Position numbers and translations under genes: made by a program. Under the pieces are notes generated by a model. That model saw nothing but the letters and a program-made list of their open reading frames with translations. It did not search any database and was not told the DNA's origin. A DNA stretch of 64,000 bases from Pseudoalteromonas denitrificans DSM 6059 (lineage in GTDB: Bacteria; Pseudomonadota; Gammaproteobacteria; Enterobacterales; Alteromonadaceae). This document shows, piece after piece, positions 26,720 through 36,813 of this stretch (its first letter is position 1; the number at the start of each line of letters is the position of its first letter). The stretch lies in assembly GCF_900112265.1 (NCBI RefSeq), contig NZ_FOLO01000026.1:1-64000 (forward strand). Direction: 5' to 3'.

Positions 26720-27486
26720 GAACGATTAGCTAAAGTATTTTTTATTCTTGCCTTAACTGAACGCCAGTGGGTTTTAGGTATTTTAGGAGCTTTTGATAAC
26801 AAATATTGGTATTGCGCTTTTGTCGGTTTCACTTCTCCACCATGGGCTAATATAATGCTGTTAGGCTTTAAATTAATGATTTTATTTACAGAAGCTCTAT
26901 AACGATTAGGGTAAAACACTGGAAATGGAGGAATGAAATGTCCTTTTACAGTGACCATTAAATCTGCAACATAAATTTTATTACTTGGAATATGATGTAA
27001 AGAAATATCTCTATCTGTATGCCCCTGAGTTGACAATGAAACCCAATCCTCAAACCCTGGTAATGCTTCACCTTCATCTAATTTATGATCCGCATTTAGC
27101 TTTCTTGAGTACCATACTCGTTTCATCGGTTTATTCAGCCGTTTGGCAACCCATTTTGCGAGTAAAATATCTGTAAAGTGCATAAGCCAACCCTCAATAC
27201 CAGCATACCAATGCCCCTTAACATTAGAGGTGGCAATGTGACAACCAGTTAATGATCTGAGCTTATGAGCAGCACCCGCATGATCAGGATGCATATGCGT
27301 AACAACGACAAGTTTTAAGTCACTAAAAGAACGCTGCAATGTATCAGTTATAAATATTTCTAAAGCAGATATATCAGCTCTGCAACAACCATCTAATAAT
27401 AAAAGTTTATCTGGGTATTCAACTAAATAGATAGACTGGATATAACCTTCTAATTTATGTAATTTCATATTGAGTTGTATATTCAT
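26716..27486 (-). CDS. MBL-fold metallo-hydrolase
   Basis: 256 aa, no signal peptide. The zinc motif THMHPDHAGAAH is near residue 60. Later ligands appear in TQGHTDRDISL and ILAHGGE. Typical of glyoxalase-II-like or lactonase-type beta-lactamase superfamily members. Substrate unknown. It converges with the Sel1-TonB gene with a 4-bp overlap. Confidence 0.82.
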   Translation of the reverse strand: MNIQLNMKLHKLEGYIQSIYLVEYPDKLLLLDGCCRADISALEIFITDTLQRSFSDLKLVVVTHMHPDHAGAAHKLRSLTGCHIATSNVKGHWYAGIEGWLMHFTDILLAKWVAKRLNKPMKRVWYSRKLNADHKLDEGEALPGFEDWVSLSTQGHTDRDISLHHIPSNKIYVADLMVTVKGHFIPPFPVFYPNRYRASVNKIINLKPNSIILAHGGEVKPTKAQYQYLLSKAPKIPKTHWRSVKARIKNTLANRS

Positions 27487-27682
27487 ATTTATGTTCGTTT
27501 AAAGAACTAGCAATAAAAAATAATTATGCACTAACTGGTCTGACCTTTCCAGTATTCCCTCTAGCATAATAAAAATACTTTAAAAAACACATTCTCCAAA
27601 AAATAAAATACTTCTATACTATGAACATATATATATTCACATAAGTTTTTAGCTAAATAAAACAACTAAATTGGAATAATCA

Positions 27683-28429
27683 ATGAAGATAGTATTTATT
27701 ATATTTTTATGTTTTGTTACCTACGCCCCCTTAGCTAAAAGTTTAAATGTAGGCTTTAAATCTTATCCTCCTTTTAATTATTACAGTAAAGATCAAAAGC
27801 TTGTTGGGCTAGATGTCGATATTTTAAGTGCGGTTGCAAAACAAGCCAATTTATCGATAAATTACCGTGAAACCCCCTGGAGAAGAACCTTAAAATACCT
27901 TCGTACAGGTGACATCAATTTAACTATGGGTGCTTCTTATAGCAAAGAAAGAGAAAAATATGCGCATTTTAGTCATGCATATCGTACTGAGAAAGTGAGT
28001 TTATTTGTCAAAAGAGGCTCAACTAATCAAATAACAATCACTTCTTTATCTGATCTTGCCAAAAGTAATTATAAATTTGGGATTTCTGATGGATATTATT
28101 ATGGTCCACAATTTCAAAAACTATATCTAGATAATAATTTTCGCGCACATATTAATTCCGTTGTTGACTTAGAACAAAATGTACAAATGTTACTTAACAA
28201 TCGCATTGATGGTTTTCTTGCAGATACCGCATCTATGCAGTTTTTTATTAAACAAAATATCAAATTAGGCCAATTTGAAATGCACCCTTTAGAGATATAC
28301 CAAGCTAATATTTATATTATGTTAAGCCGAGCTAAGCATTCAAAAGAAAGTGTAAATAAAATAAATAAGGCAATTCAAGTTATTAAAAATAATGGTCAAT
28401 TAGATAAAATTTTAAAACACTGGCAGTAA
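27683..28429 (+). CDS. Periplasmic solute-binding protein (SBP family 3)
   Basis: 248 aa with signal peptide (FIIFLCFVTYAPLAKS). Family 3 landmarks: VGFKSYPPFNYY, GLDVDILSAVAKQA, and GDINLTMGASYSKEREKYAHFS. No transporter genes are adjacent. Orphan proteins of this type in Alteromonadales may sense ligands for signalling rather than import. Ligand unknown, likely an amino acid or similar molecule. Confidence 0.82.
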   Translation: MKIVFIIFLCFVTYAPLAKSLNVGFKSYPPFNYYSKDQKLVGLDVDILSAVAKQANLSINYRETPWRRTLKYLRTGDINLTMGASYSKEREKYAHFSHAYRTEKVSLFVKRGSTNQITITSLSDLAKSNYKFGISDGYYYGPQFQKLYLDNNFRAHINSVVDLEQNVQMLLNNRIDGFLADTASMQFFIKQNIKLGQFEMHPLEIYQANIYIMLSRAKHSKESVNKINKAIQVIKNNGQLDKILKHWQ

Positions 28430-28467
28430 TTTAACATTAAAACATACGCGTTTTAATATTCTCATTT

Positions 28468-29373
28468 TTAAAGAGGGGGGAGTTCCATCAACTTGTTAAG
28501 ACATGAAGTCACTTGATCTTCACTAATATTTTCATTTGAAATCTCTTCAATAGCAGATACCAAAGTCAATTTATTATTTTCAATTAATAAATTAGCTTCA
28601 CTTATTTTATTAGCAAGACTGAGTATATGACTGAATACATCTTCATCACCTTTTACTTGCTGTTCAAGTGAATCCTGTATCTTAATTGGTAATTGCCAGT
28701 TTTTTGAAATTTCAACGGATAATAATAGTGAGTGCTTTGCTAATGCTTGCTTAAATTGGTTACTTCCTAAAAAACTAAAAGAATCAATTTCATTTAATTG
28801 TTGGCTAATGCACTCAAATACAACAACTTTTCCTAAATCATGTACTAACCCCATAAGGTAACAATGAAACTGACTTATATTATCTGCATCTTTGCTGAGC
28901 ATCTTGCAAAGTACAGCGGTTTCTAACGAATGCTGCCAAATCAAAGAACCAAATAATTTAAAATGGTATAAGTTCACCCTAAAAATCCCCTTAACTAATA
29001 AAGGGATCACTATGCAGTTAATGTTATCCAAACCGAGTACTGCAATAGCCTTAGCAAGGGTTTCAATAGGTTTTTTTGTATGTTTGTAATAAGCACTATT
29101 TGCTAGGCTCAATAATTTAGAAGCTAATATCGGGTCTTTGTTTAATAAAGCTTCTATTTTTAAAAAGTCAGTTTTTTCACTCTCAAGCTCTACCATTAAT
29201 TCTGAAAAAACTTCAGGTAATGAAGAAATATAAGAGTTAATTTTCTCTGTCTCTATCAGTAAGTTTTCTATCCTGTTAATAATGCCGACTTCAAACTCAT
29301 TCATAGTGTCATGGTGGACAATGTTTTGGCCAAACATCATGTCAAAAATAACTGTATTTGTTATATTTTTCAT
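28468..29373 (-). CDS. HDOD-domain signalling protein
   Basis: 301 aa, cytoplasmic. HDOD domain covers residues about 45-245: LLSLANSAYY, KAIAVLGLDNI, and a degenerate HD motif VHDLGKV at 177-183. HDOD proteins lack phosphodiesterase activity in most cases and act in regulation of motility, biofilm or stress. The N-terminus has internal ATG codons (MNEFEV at residue 24), so the exact start is uncertain. Confidence 0.82.
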   Translation of the reverse strand: MKNITNTVIFDMMFGQNIVHHDTMNEFEVGIINRIENLLIETEKINSYISSLPEVFSELMVELESEKTDFLKIEALLNKDPILASKLLSLANSAYYKHTKKPIETLAKAIAVLGLDNINCIVIPLLVKGIFRVNLYHFKLFGSLIWQHSLETAVLCKMLSKDADNISQFHCYLMGLVHDLGKVVVFECISQQLNEIDSFSFLGSNQFKQALAKHSLLLSVEISKNWQLPIKIQDSLEQQVKGDEDVFSHILSLANKISEANLLIENNKLTLVSAIEEISNENISEDQVTSCLNKLMELPPL

Positions 29374-29570
29374 TAATTTATTCGCCTGATAAACTTAAAA
29401 TCAATATGCCCTGATGGATAATGCTATTTACTCATTAAAGTATAGAAGTGAATACAAACTTGACTCAATTTATATAAAGAATCATTGACATCTTTTTCAT
29501 TCATTTACCATTCAGTTTCACTGAACTAAGTTTAATAGAGTTCTCCTTAATTGAATTTGGGATATAAACC

Positions 29571-29957
29571 ATGAATAATATCAATTTTGAAACCAGCCAA
29601 GCGTTCATAAAAACAATCACCATTACAAGCTTCATTCTTCTGAGTGCCTGCGCCAATAAAACCCCCATAGTTGATACCAAAGGCATAGATATCGCGGCCT
29701 ATGAAAGAGATTTATCTGAATGTCAACACTATGCAAACCAGGTCAATACTGGTGAAGCTGCAGCAAAACAAGGTGCTGTTGGCGCAGTAACAGGCGCTGT
29801 ATTAGGAGCTATCATTGGCAATCGTACAACGGTAGGTCAAGGTGCAGGAGTTGGTGCCGTGTCAGGTTCAGTTAGAGGGGGACAAAAAGCCGAACACAAG
29901 AAAGAACACGTCATTAGAAACTGTTTAAAAGGCAGAGGTTATCGCGTTTTAGGGTAA
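29571..29957 (+). CDS. Glycine-zipper lipoprotein (SlyB/Rick_17kDa-like)
   Basis: 128 aa. Lipoprotein signal with lipobox LLSAC (Cys near residue 28). The glycine-zipper segment GAVGAVTGAVLGAIIGN (near 65-82) and GAGVGAVSGSVRGG are typical of 17-kDa surface-antigen/SlyB proteins that reside in the outer membrane. Ends with NCLKGRGYRVLG, the usual family tail. Likely structural or stress-related envelope lipoprotein. Confidence 0.82.
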   Translation: MNNINFETSQAFIKTITITSFILLSACANKTPIVDTKGIDIAAYERDLSECQHYANQVNTGEAAAKQGAVGAVTGAVLGAIIGNRTTVGQGAGVGAVSGSVRGGQKAEHKKEHVIRNCLKGRGYRVLG

Positions 29958-29963
29958 AGGTAT

Positions 29964-32096
29964 TTACTGTGTTTTTTTACTGTGTAGTACTATGTCCATT
30001 TCAACACCTTCTACACGTGAATAAACCACATTCTTAGCATCTTTTGAACTCGAAACAGTTAGCGGCACATTAATATCATGCTCATATACTCCAATTTGGC
30101 TGATCTCTTGATTAATTTGACCATCAAAAAGGTAAAGGTATAAAAAGAGTTTATGCCCTTGTTTCAATACATAATATATCCCAACATCTGTTATTGCTGG
30201 ACGATATAAATGAATAGACGAAGGTAAAGCATTTAAAATATAAGGATCATCTATTTGTGCACTTAAATATGTGTGAATTTTTGCTCTATAATCGGAAAAC
30301 GAAGGATTCAATTTTTTTATAGCTAAAAGGGCATCTGACTGTTTATTAACGCCTTCTGATATCACTTTTGCTTCTAAATGATTATTAGCCAACTGCAAAT
30401 CATATAACCAATTTTGCCATTGTGAGCCTTCATTTTTTGCCATATAGTGAATCTTACGACCATTTTTAGACCACACAATCTCTTCCACCCCCTTGAATCC
30501 AGATATTATTGGCACTAACTTTTTCGAAAATGTATTTATTAAATAAACATTATGATCTGTATCAGCGACCAATAAATTATCCCCATTTGGCGACCATAAT
30601 AAATAATCCACTGTAATATTCTCAGGTAAATTGGCAATCACAGAAGCTGCTTTTTTTTGTTTGTGTTTCAGCCAAATTTCAATATATCTAAAGCCATTTA
30701 AACTTCGCCTTTGATAGGAGACAAATGCCGTTTGTAAACCATCATCTGATATTGCAGGAAGTACATCTAAACGCGCAGAAGATGATAATTGTACCTTGCT
30801 ATTCGTTTTGTGTTTTTTAAAAGGCGATACTGATAAGTCATATAAATTAACACTTGTTGTGCCTTCACTATGTGCAATCATGCCAGTAATTGGATTAATA
30901 TCTAAGTCAGCTATAAAGCCAGATGGTTCATGAATAACACGCTTTTCACCTGATGAAGGGTAATGTCTGAGTGCCTCATTGCCTATCCAAAACCCTGTTT
31001 GTTCTAAATCCCAATTTAGCCCCCAAAAAACTTGTTTTGAGCGCAATAATATTACGGAGCTATTGTCGACTAAGTTCACCTTGCTTAACTCGAAATCTTG
31101 CTCTGACTTTTGAACAATGAGCATATTTTTATTTGCATTAAAATCCATTTCAATCGGTTGAAACTCTTCATATAACTTTCGCTTGAGCTCTTTTGGATAA
31201 CCCTGTTCATTTAACGTTATTTCGACTAATTTAGGCGAGCCATGATGCCACTCACTACTATATAAGGTCGAGGCCACAGGCCAATGTAACTTGCTTCGTC
31301 TAAAGCCAGCTTGACAGTCAGCCATATGAAAGTCGGGACTTAAACGCCATGTTTCTACAGGATTAATAACCGACATTACTCGAATAGTGCAACTAATAGG
31401 ATCGTGGCGATAATACGCAAGCCACTTACCATCCGGTGACCAAACAGGCGCCTGTTCACTATAACCTGAGTTTTTTATTGCATGTAAGGCTTTGCTTTTT
31501 CCATCATAAACAACTAAATCCATTTGGCTTCTATTTCTGTCTGTTTGGCTAAAAGCCAAATATCGCCCATCAGGAGAATATCTTAAAAAAACTTCAGCTC
31601 CTGGTACCGAAGTTAATCTACTTTGATATTGGTATTTATTTTTAGGTGACTTGTCAGGTGAAAGTAATTGCCATGTCTTGTTCAACATCAAGCCTATAAT
31701 CAAACCTGTTAATAAACATAAGCCTAAAGTTGATTTATTTGTTGACGAGACTGAGGTTTGCCTTTTCACCTCCACTTGCGCAATAAGTTGGTAACCAAAT
31801 CTTGGTACTGTTTTTATAAACGTAGGCGTGCCTTTATCATCCAGTAAGGTTTTTCTCAACTGGGTTATAAGTTGGCTCACAGAGTTATCGCTTACAATCA
31901 CCTCGGGCCAAATTTCTTGCATTATTTTGTCACGAGAGAGTGCCTTTCCCCGGTTATCAATTAACAATTTTAATAACAAAATTTGTTTTGCTTCTACACC
32001 ATACCAAACTTCATTGATTTGCACTTTTAAAGCAGCAAAATCAACTTCAATGTCATTTAATTTGACTTTGTTGGAGAGTTCAATTGGCATATTCAA
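29964..32096 (-). CDS. CadC-like transmembrane regulator with TolB-type beta-propeller
   Basis: 710 aa. N-terminal OmpR-type winged helix (residues about 10-110) has GKALSRDKIMQEIWPEVIVSDNSVSQLITQLRK-like sequence, ending TVPRFGYQL. One membrane helix follows near 128-146 (LCLLTGLIIGLML). The periplasmic part contains WD40/PD40 repeats (FLRYSPDGRYLAFSQ, APVWSPDGKWLAYY, LLWSPNGDNLLVA). This is a one-component membrane-anchored activator that senses a periplasmic signal directly. It is divergent from the TonB receptor at 32280 with a 183-bp promoter and probably regulates it. Confidence 0.82.
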   Translation of the reverse strand: MNMPIELSNKVKLNDIEVDFAALKVQINEVWYGVEAKQILLLKLLIDNRGKALSRDKIMQEIWPEVIVSDNSVSQLITQLRKTLLDDKGTPTFIKTVPRFGYQLIAQVEVKRQTSVSSTNKSTLGLCLLTGLIIGLMLNKTWQLLSPDKSPKNKYQYQSRLTSVPGAEVFLRYSPDGRYLAFSQTDRNRSQMDLVVYDGKSKALHAIKNSGYSEQAPVWSPDGKWLAYYRHDPISCTIRVMSVINPVETWRLSPDFHMADCQAGFRRSKLHWPVASTLYSSEWHHGSPKLVEITLNEQGYPKELKRKLYEEFQPIEMDFNANKNMLIVQKSEQDFELSKVNLVDNSSVILLRSKQVFWGLNWDLEQTGFWIGNEALRHYPSSGEKRVIHEPSGFIADLDINPITGMIAHSEGTTSVNLYDLSVSPFKKHKTNSKVQLSSSARLDVLPAISDDGLQTAFVSYQRRSLNGFRYIEIWLKHKQKKAASVIANLPENITVDYLLWSPNGDNLLVADTDHNVYLINTFSKKLVPIISGFKGVEEIVWSKNGRKIHYMAKNEGSQWQNWLYDLQLANNHLEAKVISEGVNKQSDALLAIKKLNPSFSDYRAKIHTYLSAQIDDPYILNALPSSIHLYRPAITDVGIYYVLKQGHKLFLYLYLFDGQINQEISQIGVYEHDINVPLTVSSSKDAKNVVYSRVEGVEMDIVLHSKKTQ

Positions 32097-32154
32097 AAAA
32101 TATTTACATTCGTTATCAGCTGGTTAATTAGTTAAACTCAGAGTATTATGGGTG

Positions 32155-32255
32155 AAAGTTCATTTTATGCTTGTTCTGTTTTCATATCAATGAATACTAA
32201 CATTAAAAACAAGCACTTATAATTATCAAAAATAAAAAGTTCAGTATAAAGTTCA
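32155..32255 (+). promoter_or_regulatory. AAAGTTCA repeats in the receptor promoter
   Basis: AAAGTTCA occurs at 32155-32162, 32236-32243 and 32248-32255 (the last two 12 bp apart), upstream of the TonB receptor and divergent from the CadC-like regulator. Candidate binding sites for that regulator; chance similarity in AT-rich DNA is possible. Confidence 0.3.
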
Positions 32256-32279
32256 AATAACAATAATAAAGGCAAGGCC

Positions 32280-34913
32280 ATGAAACCATTTATAAAATGC
32301 TCTTTAATCCTCATGAATTTGATTTTTATACTATTTTATCAACCTTCATATGCCAATACTAAAAACGAAACACTTCACAAAAAACCCTCTACGAGTCTAC
32401 TAGAAACGATTCAAATTCGGGGTATCTATGACAGCGTTGTCAGATCTTTAAATGATAAACGTACCGCAAGCTCAATTTCCGATGTGATCAACGCCGAAGA
32501 TATTGGCAAATTTCCAGATAAAAATGTTGCTGAATCTCTTCAACGTATTACGGGTATTTCACTAACACGTGTAATGGGTGAAGGTAAACGTATCGGTGTA
32601 CGAGGCACAACCCCTGGGCAAAACAAAACCTATTTTAATAATCAAAATATTGCTTCTGCTGATTGGTGGATTTCATCACAACCAAATCGAGGTTTTAATT
32701 TTACTATGCTACCTGCAGAGCTGGTGTCATCTTTAGAAGTCATTAAAACCCCACAGGCAGATCAAGATGAAGGCTCTTTAGGCGCCGCTATCAATATAAC
32801 AACCCACCAACCCTTGAATACAGATGACGGTAAGTTTATTTCAACCTTACACTATCAATACAACGACCTTTCTAGAAAGTTTGACCCGCAATTTTCTTCT
32901 TTATATAACTGGCACAATGATACCCGTGATTTGGGCATTTTAATCTCATTTGTCCACCAAGAACGAGCACTACGCCGTGATGGTCTAGAATCTTGGGGAT
33001 GGCATAATGAAAACTATCATAAAAATACACAGGGAAACTTAATTCCAACAAAAGATCAAAAGGCTCACTTAACCAACATTTGGACCCCTGGTGGTGGTGG
33101 CTCTGCACTTTTCCAACAAAATAGAAAACGTACCAGCGCAATACTCAGTATTGAATATCAACCTAAATTAGATTGGCATTTTAATTTAACAGGCCTTTAT
33201 TCCGAATTAAATGCTGATAATACAAATCAAAATTTTTTGTGGCAGCCAAATAATGTTTTTGCCCATTCAGGTTATATCAGTGATTATGACATTATTGATA
33301 ACACATTAGCATCGGCAACTTATTCAAAAGTACCAAGCGATAATGGATCAGAACAACCTTTTAATACTTCAATGGAGGCTATTTGGCGTACATCAAAAAT
33401 AAATACGTTTAGTTTAGCATTAGAATTAAGTCACCAAAATACAATTTGGCATAATCAATACCAAATAGGTTTAACTAAAGCCAATGGCGGTACAAGCGAA
33501 GATAATACCTCTCAATGGTCTGCTAATACTGATTTTTCAGTTGATACACGTCAATATAAGAATATAAAAACAACTTATGATATTGCACCAACAAATGCAT
33601 CCGCTTGGTTTATATCGCAAGTAAGACAAGATTCTCTCGACTCTGTTGATCAAGAAGGATATTTACAAGCTGATTTTGAGCGCCCTATTGATCACAGCCT
33701 GATCAGTGGAATCAAATTTGGTACGAAATTAAGACAACACCAACGAAAATTTATTCGAATACGCTCAACTAATGGTCATTATAACAATATTAAAAATCAA
33801 CTTAATTGGACCTTATCTGACTTTTCAGGTGCAATGCCAAAAGATTTTTTATCCGATATAGGTGATGATTCAACGCTTAAAAATTATGCCTATGCAGATA
33901 CTTCACTCTTAGATAAAGCATATCAAGATATCAACTTTATTAGCGCTGATGAAAAATCGAGTCGCTTTAATATCAAAGAAGATACCAGTGCAATTTATGC
34001 GAAAATCAACTTAGAAGGAGCATTTTATAATGCAAACTTAGGTTTTAGATTAATAAATACGCATCAAGTAGCAGCTGCCTATAAAAGAATTGCTTCACCC
34101 GAAAATATTAATGATAATTTTATTTGGCAAGCAACAGCTAAAAATTATAATGACTTTTTGCCAAGTATAAATATCAACTTTGATTTGAATACTGATCTCC
34201 AATTACGTTTTTCAGCTGCAAGTGTTATGGCCAGAGCGCAATACCATCACTTAATGCCTTCTACAAACTACAATGTAACTCAAGCCCAAGGCTTTGGCGG
34301 TAATCCATCACTTGACCCATACAGAGCAAATCAATTTGATTTATCCCTTGAGTGGTACTTTGAAGATGCCGGTATATTTTCTATTGCAACATTCAGTAAA
34401 GACGTAACTTCATTTATCGAAATAAGACGTCATCAGGAAATTCATGAAGACATATTAATGGCAATCGACCGACCAATTAATGGTGTAGGAGGCATGCTAA
34501 GAGGTCTTGAGATCAATTTTCAAAAAGAGCTTCTATATGGTTTAGGCTTTATAACCAATTATACTTTTGTAGATGGCTCACGTAATACCAAGAGTCAAAT
34601 TGATACAGTTCCAGGAACTTCCAAACATACATTTAACTTAACTGGATATTTTGAGAATGAGTCTTTTAGTACACGGCTATCTTATAATTATAGAACTGAG
34701 TTTGCGACTGGTATAGGTGAACAAATCACGGATGATTTTGGACAGCTTGATGCCAATTTCACTTACCATTTAAATACACACTTTTCTTTAGTATTAGAAG
34801 GTATTAACTTAAATAATGAAACAACATATATTTATGAAAGAAACCAATATGCTCCCATTGCTTTATATCAAAATGGTCGTCGTTTTTATATCGGTTTAAG
34901 GGCACATTATTAA
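32280..34913 (+). CDS. TonB-dependent receptor, TonB-Xanth-Caul type
   Basis: 877 aa from ATG 32280 (AAGG upstream). Signal peptide MKPFIKCSLILMNLIFILFYQPSYANT. Plug motifs IRGIYDSVVRSL and AEDIGKFPDKNVAESLQRI, then TGISL, closely match the receptor at 22554, as do the WWxxSxPxRGFNxTMLPAE region and the barrel end YIGLRAHY. The two are diverged paralogues that probably take up different ligands of one class. Controlled most likely by the divergent CadC-like protein. Confidence 0.88.
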   Translation: MKPFIKCSLILMNLIFILFYQPSYANTKNETLHKKPSTSLLETIQIRGIYDSVVRSLNDKRTASSISDVINAEDIGKFPDKNVAESLQRITGISLTRVMGEGKRIGVRGTTPGQNKTYFNNQNIASADWWISSQPNRGFNFTMLPAELVSSLEVIKTPQADQDEGSLGAAINITTHQPLNTDDGKFISTLHYQYNDLSRKFDPQFSSLYNWHNDTRDLGILISFVHQERALRRDGLESWGWHNENYHKNTQGNLIPTKDQKAHLTNIWTPGGGGSALFQQNRKRTSAILSIEYQPKLDWHFNLTGLYSELNADNTNQNFLWQPNNVFAHSGYISDYDIIDNTLASATYSKVPSDNGSEQPFNTSMEAIWRTSKINTFSLALELSHQNTIWHNQYQIGLTKANGGTSEDNTSQWSANTDFSVDTRQYKNIKTTYDIAPTNASAWFISQVRQDSLDSVDQEGYLQADFERPIDHSLISGIKFGTKLRQHQRKFIRIRSTNGHYNNIKNQLNWTLSDFSGAMPKDFLSDIGDDSTLKNYAYADTSLLDKAYQDINFISADEKSSRFNIKEDTSAIYAKINLEGAFYNANLGFRLINTHQVAAAYKRIASPENINDNFIWQATAKNYNDFLPSININFDLNTDLQLRFSAASVMARAQYHHLMPSTNYNVTQAQGFGGNPSLDPYRANQFDLSLEWYFEDAGIFSIATFSKDVTSFIEIRRHQEIHEDILMAIDRPINGVGGMLRGLEINFQKELLYGLGFITNYTFVDGSRNTKSQIDTVPGTSKHTFNLTGYFENESFSTRLSYNYRTEFATGIGEQITDDFGQLDANFTYHLNTHFSLVLEGINLNNETTYIYERNQYAPIALYQNGRRFYIGLRAHY

Positions 34914-35017
34914 CTCACCTGAACACGGAGAAAGCAATACTTTACAAAAGGTTACCAGTTACAATAGAGACGTAAAAATATTTTATATATCGTAAAATTC
35001 AATATAGATTAACTAAG

Positions 35018-35647
35018 CTAAATAAGTCCTTGATGAATCGCAATTAGTACAGCTCGTGTTCTGTCTCGAGTATTCAGTTTTGCAAGAATACTCGAAACAT
35101 GGTTTTTAACCGTGCCTTGCGCTAAAAAAATGCTACCTGCAATTTCTTTATTTGAGAATCCTCCAGCCATCAGTTTTAATATTTGTAACTCTTTGACCGA
35201 TAAGGTTTCTATTTCTGTTGTTGTATTAAGCCCTTGATCTAATTGTTTCATCACTACAGGTTCAGCGATAAAGCCACCGCTTGCTAGCGTTTTAATTGCA
35301 TCAACAAGCTTATCAAGAGAAACATCTTTTAATAAAAAGCCATTTGCACCTGCTTGCAAACTTTGCATAAATAACTCGCTATCATCAAATGTTGTTAACA
35401 TAAGCACAGGTTGTGCATTACCTTGTGCCCTTAATTTTTTAACCAGTTCAATGCCGTTCATTTTTGGCATTCTAATATCTAACAATAAAACATCTGGAGG
35501 GGTTTTTATTATTTCAACGAATGCTTGTTCCCCATCATCGGCTTGCCAAATAACTTCAATATCATCACTGATCGCCAATAAACCAGCAATGCCTTGACGT
35601 ACAAGAAGCTGATCATCTACTAATGCAACCTTAATCATAACTGTCAT
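35018..35647 (-). CDS. NarL/FixJ-family response regulator
   Basis: 209 aa. Receiver with VDDQ at residues 10-13 and phosphoacceptor Asp57 in VLLLDIRMPKMNG. C-terminal LuxR-type HTH: LSVKELQILKLMAGGFSNKEIAG and GTVKNHVSSILAKLN. Start ATG 35647 or ATG 35638 (MIKVALVDD). It overlaps the upstream kinase gene by 17 bp, indicating co-translation. Confidence 0.88.
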   Translation of the reverse strand: MTVMIKVALVDDQLLVRQGIAGLLAISDDIEVIWQADDGEQAFVEIIKTPPDVLLLDIRMPKMNGIELVKKLRAQGNAQPVLMLTTFDDSELFMQSLQAGANGFLLKDVSLDKLVDAIKTLASGGFIAEPVVMKQLDQGLNTTTEIETLSVKELQILKLMAGGFSNKEIAGSIFLAQGTVKNHVSSILAKLNTRDRTRAVLIAIHQGLI

Positions 35648-36791
35648 CTGCCTTTATTTTTAAAATACAACCGTCTAAATTAGACGTTAATAATGCCTCA
35701 CCATTAAAGTCTGCCAACCTTTCATTCATGCCAATTAAGCCACTCCCAGCATTGAGCTCACTATTTCCTCGTCCATTATCAATCAATAGAATTTCAAGCT
35801 TATTACCCACAGAGTTATTTTTTAATGAAAACTCTGTAGCATGACCATGCCTTAAACCATTGCTTATTCCTTCTTGTAAACAATACATTAACTGATATTT
35901 CAAACCTAAAGAATTCACCTTAAATTCATTTTCTATAATAAGGCGACATTTAGGGAGTTGTTCAAACAAATCAATTAAAGCCGCATTTAAATCAAATTGA
36001 TCTTGTGTTCTCATTTGCTTTACAACACCTCTAACATTGTGTAATAACGCTTTTGCTTGTTCTAAATTTTGTGCCAACATCGCTTTATGCTCGCTAGGCA
36101 CTTTATGCATACTTACTTCTAAATTAAGGGATAAAGCCGTTAATTGATGGCCTAAAATATCGTGTAAATCCCGAGAAATCCTTAAACGCTCTTGCTTTTT
36201 AGTCGACTCTTTTAACATAAATCTAGTTGCAAAAAGTTCTTGATTTATTGCGCTTATTTCTTCTTTTGCATGTTTTTCTCTTAAAACAATTTCAATTGTT
36301 GAAAATGCAAATACCTGTAATAAAGCAAATGTGAAAATTGTAAATATACTAAAACTAGGATCCGAAAATGTCATAACAATATAATAGCTAATATTAATTG
36401 CGAGTATAAATATCATTCCATTAAAGCGACTATATATCGCTGGTAACTGAGTTGCGATTAGACATAATAAAATAGGGGCTACTTGATATTTTCCAAAGTA
36501 AATCAAGAAAAGCACAATCAATACTTGGAAAACAATTGAGACCTTAACTTGGAGTCGACTATAAAAATCATTTGTAGAGTGCGTTGTTACAAATAATAAT
36601 AAAAAGCTTAAAAGCGCAATCGCCCGCCAAATAAAGTCAAAGCCAAAACTAAATTCTTTTAGCGTAATATAAGAAATTAATGACCAAGTTAAAACACCTG
36701 AAAAATGCAATAACCAGTCTTTTTTCATTTGAACTAAATTTAAAAAACCTTTCATGATACTACTTATTAAATAAAAGTGACTCAAAGCCAC
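35631..36791 (-). CDS. Sensor histidine kinase, NarL-partner type (HisKA_3)
   Basis: 386 aa from GTG 36791; ATG 36755 (MKGFLNL) or 36728 are possible later starts. About six hydrophobic segments lie in residues 30-165, so the sensor is membrane-embedded. Dimerisation box RLRISRDLHDILGHQLTAL has phosphoaccepting His210. ATPase region ends with IDNGRG and GSGLIGMNERL. It is of the DesK/LiaS-like design and probably senses membrane state. Partner is the overlapping NarL-type regulator. DUF2141 gene lies 22 bp upstream on the same strand. Confidence 0.85.
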   Translation of the reverse strand: MALSHFYLISSIMKGFLNLVQMKKDWLLHFSGVLTWSLISYITLKEFSFGFDFIWRAIALLSFLLLFVTTHSTNDFYSRLQVKVSIVFQVLIVLFLIYFGKYQVAPILLCLIATQLPAIYSRFNGMIFILAINISYYIVMTFSDPSFSIFTIFTFALLQVFAFSTIEIVLREKHAKEEISAINQELFATRFMLKESTKKQERLRISRDLHDILGHQLTALSLNLEVSMHKVPSEHKAMLAQNLEQAKALLHNVRGVVKQMRTQDQFDLNAALIDLFEQLPKCRLIIENEFKVNSLGLKYQLMYCLQEGISNGLRHGHATEFSLKNNSVGNKLEILLIDNGRGNSELNAGSGLIGMNERLADFNGEALLTSNLDGCILKIKADDSYD

Positions 36792-36813
36792 TTTAAACTA
36801 TATTATATTGATA

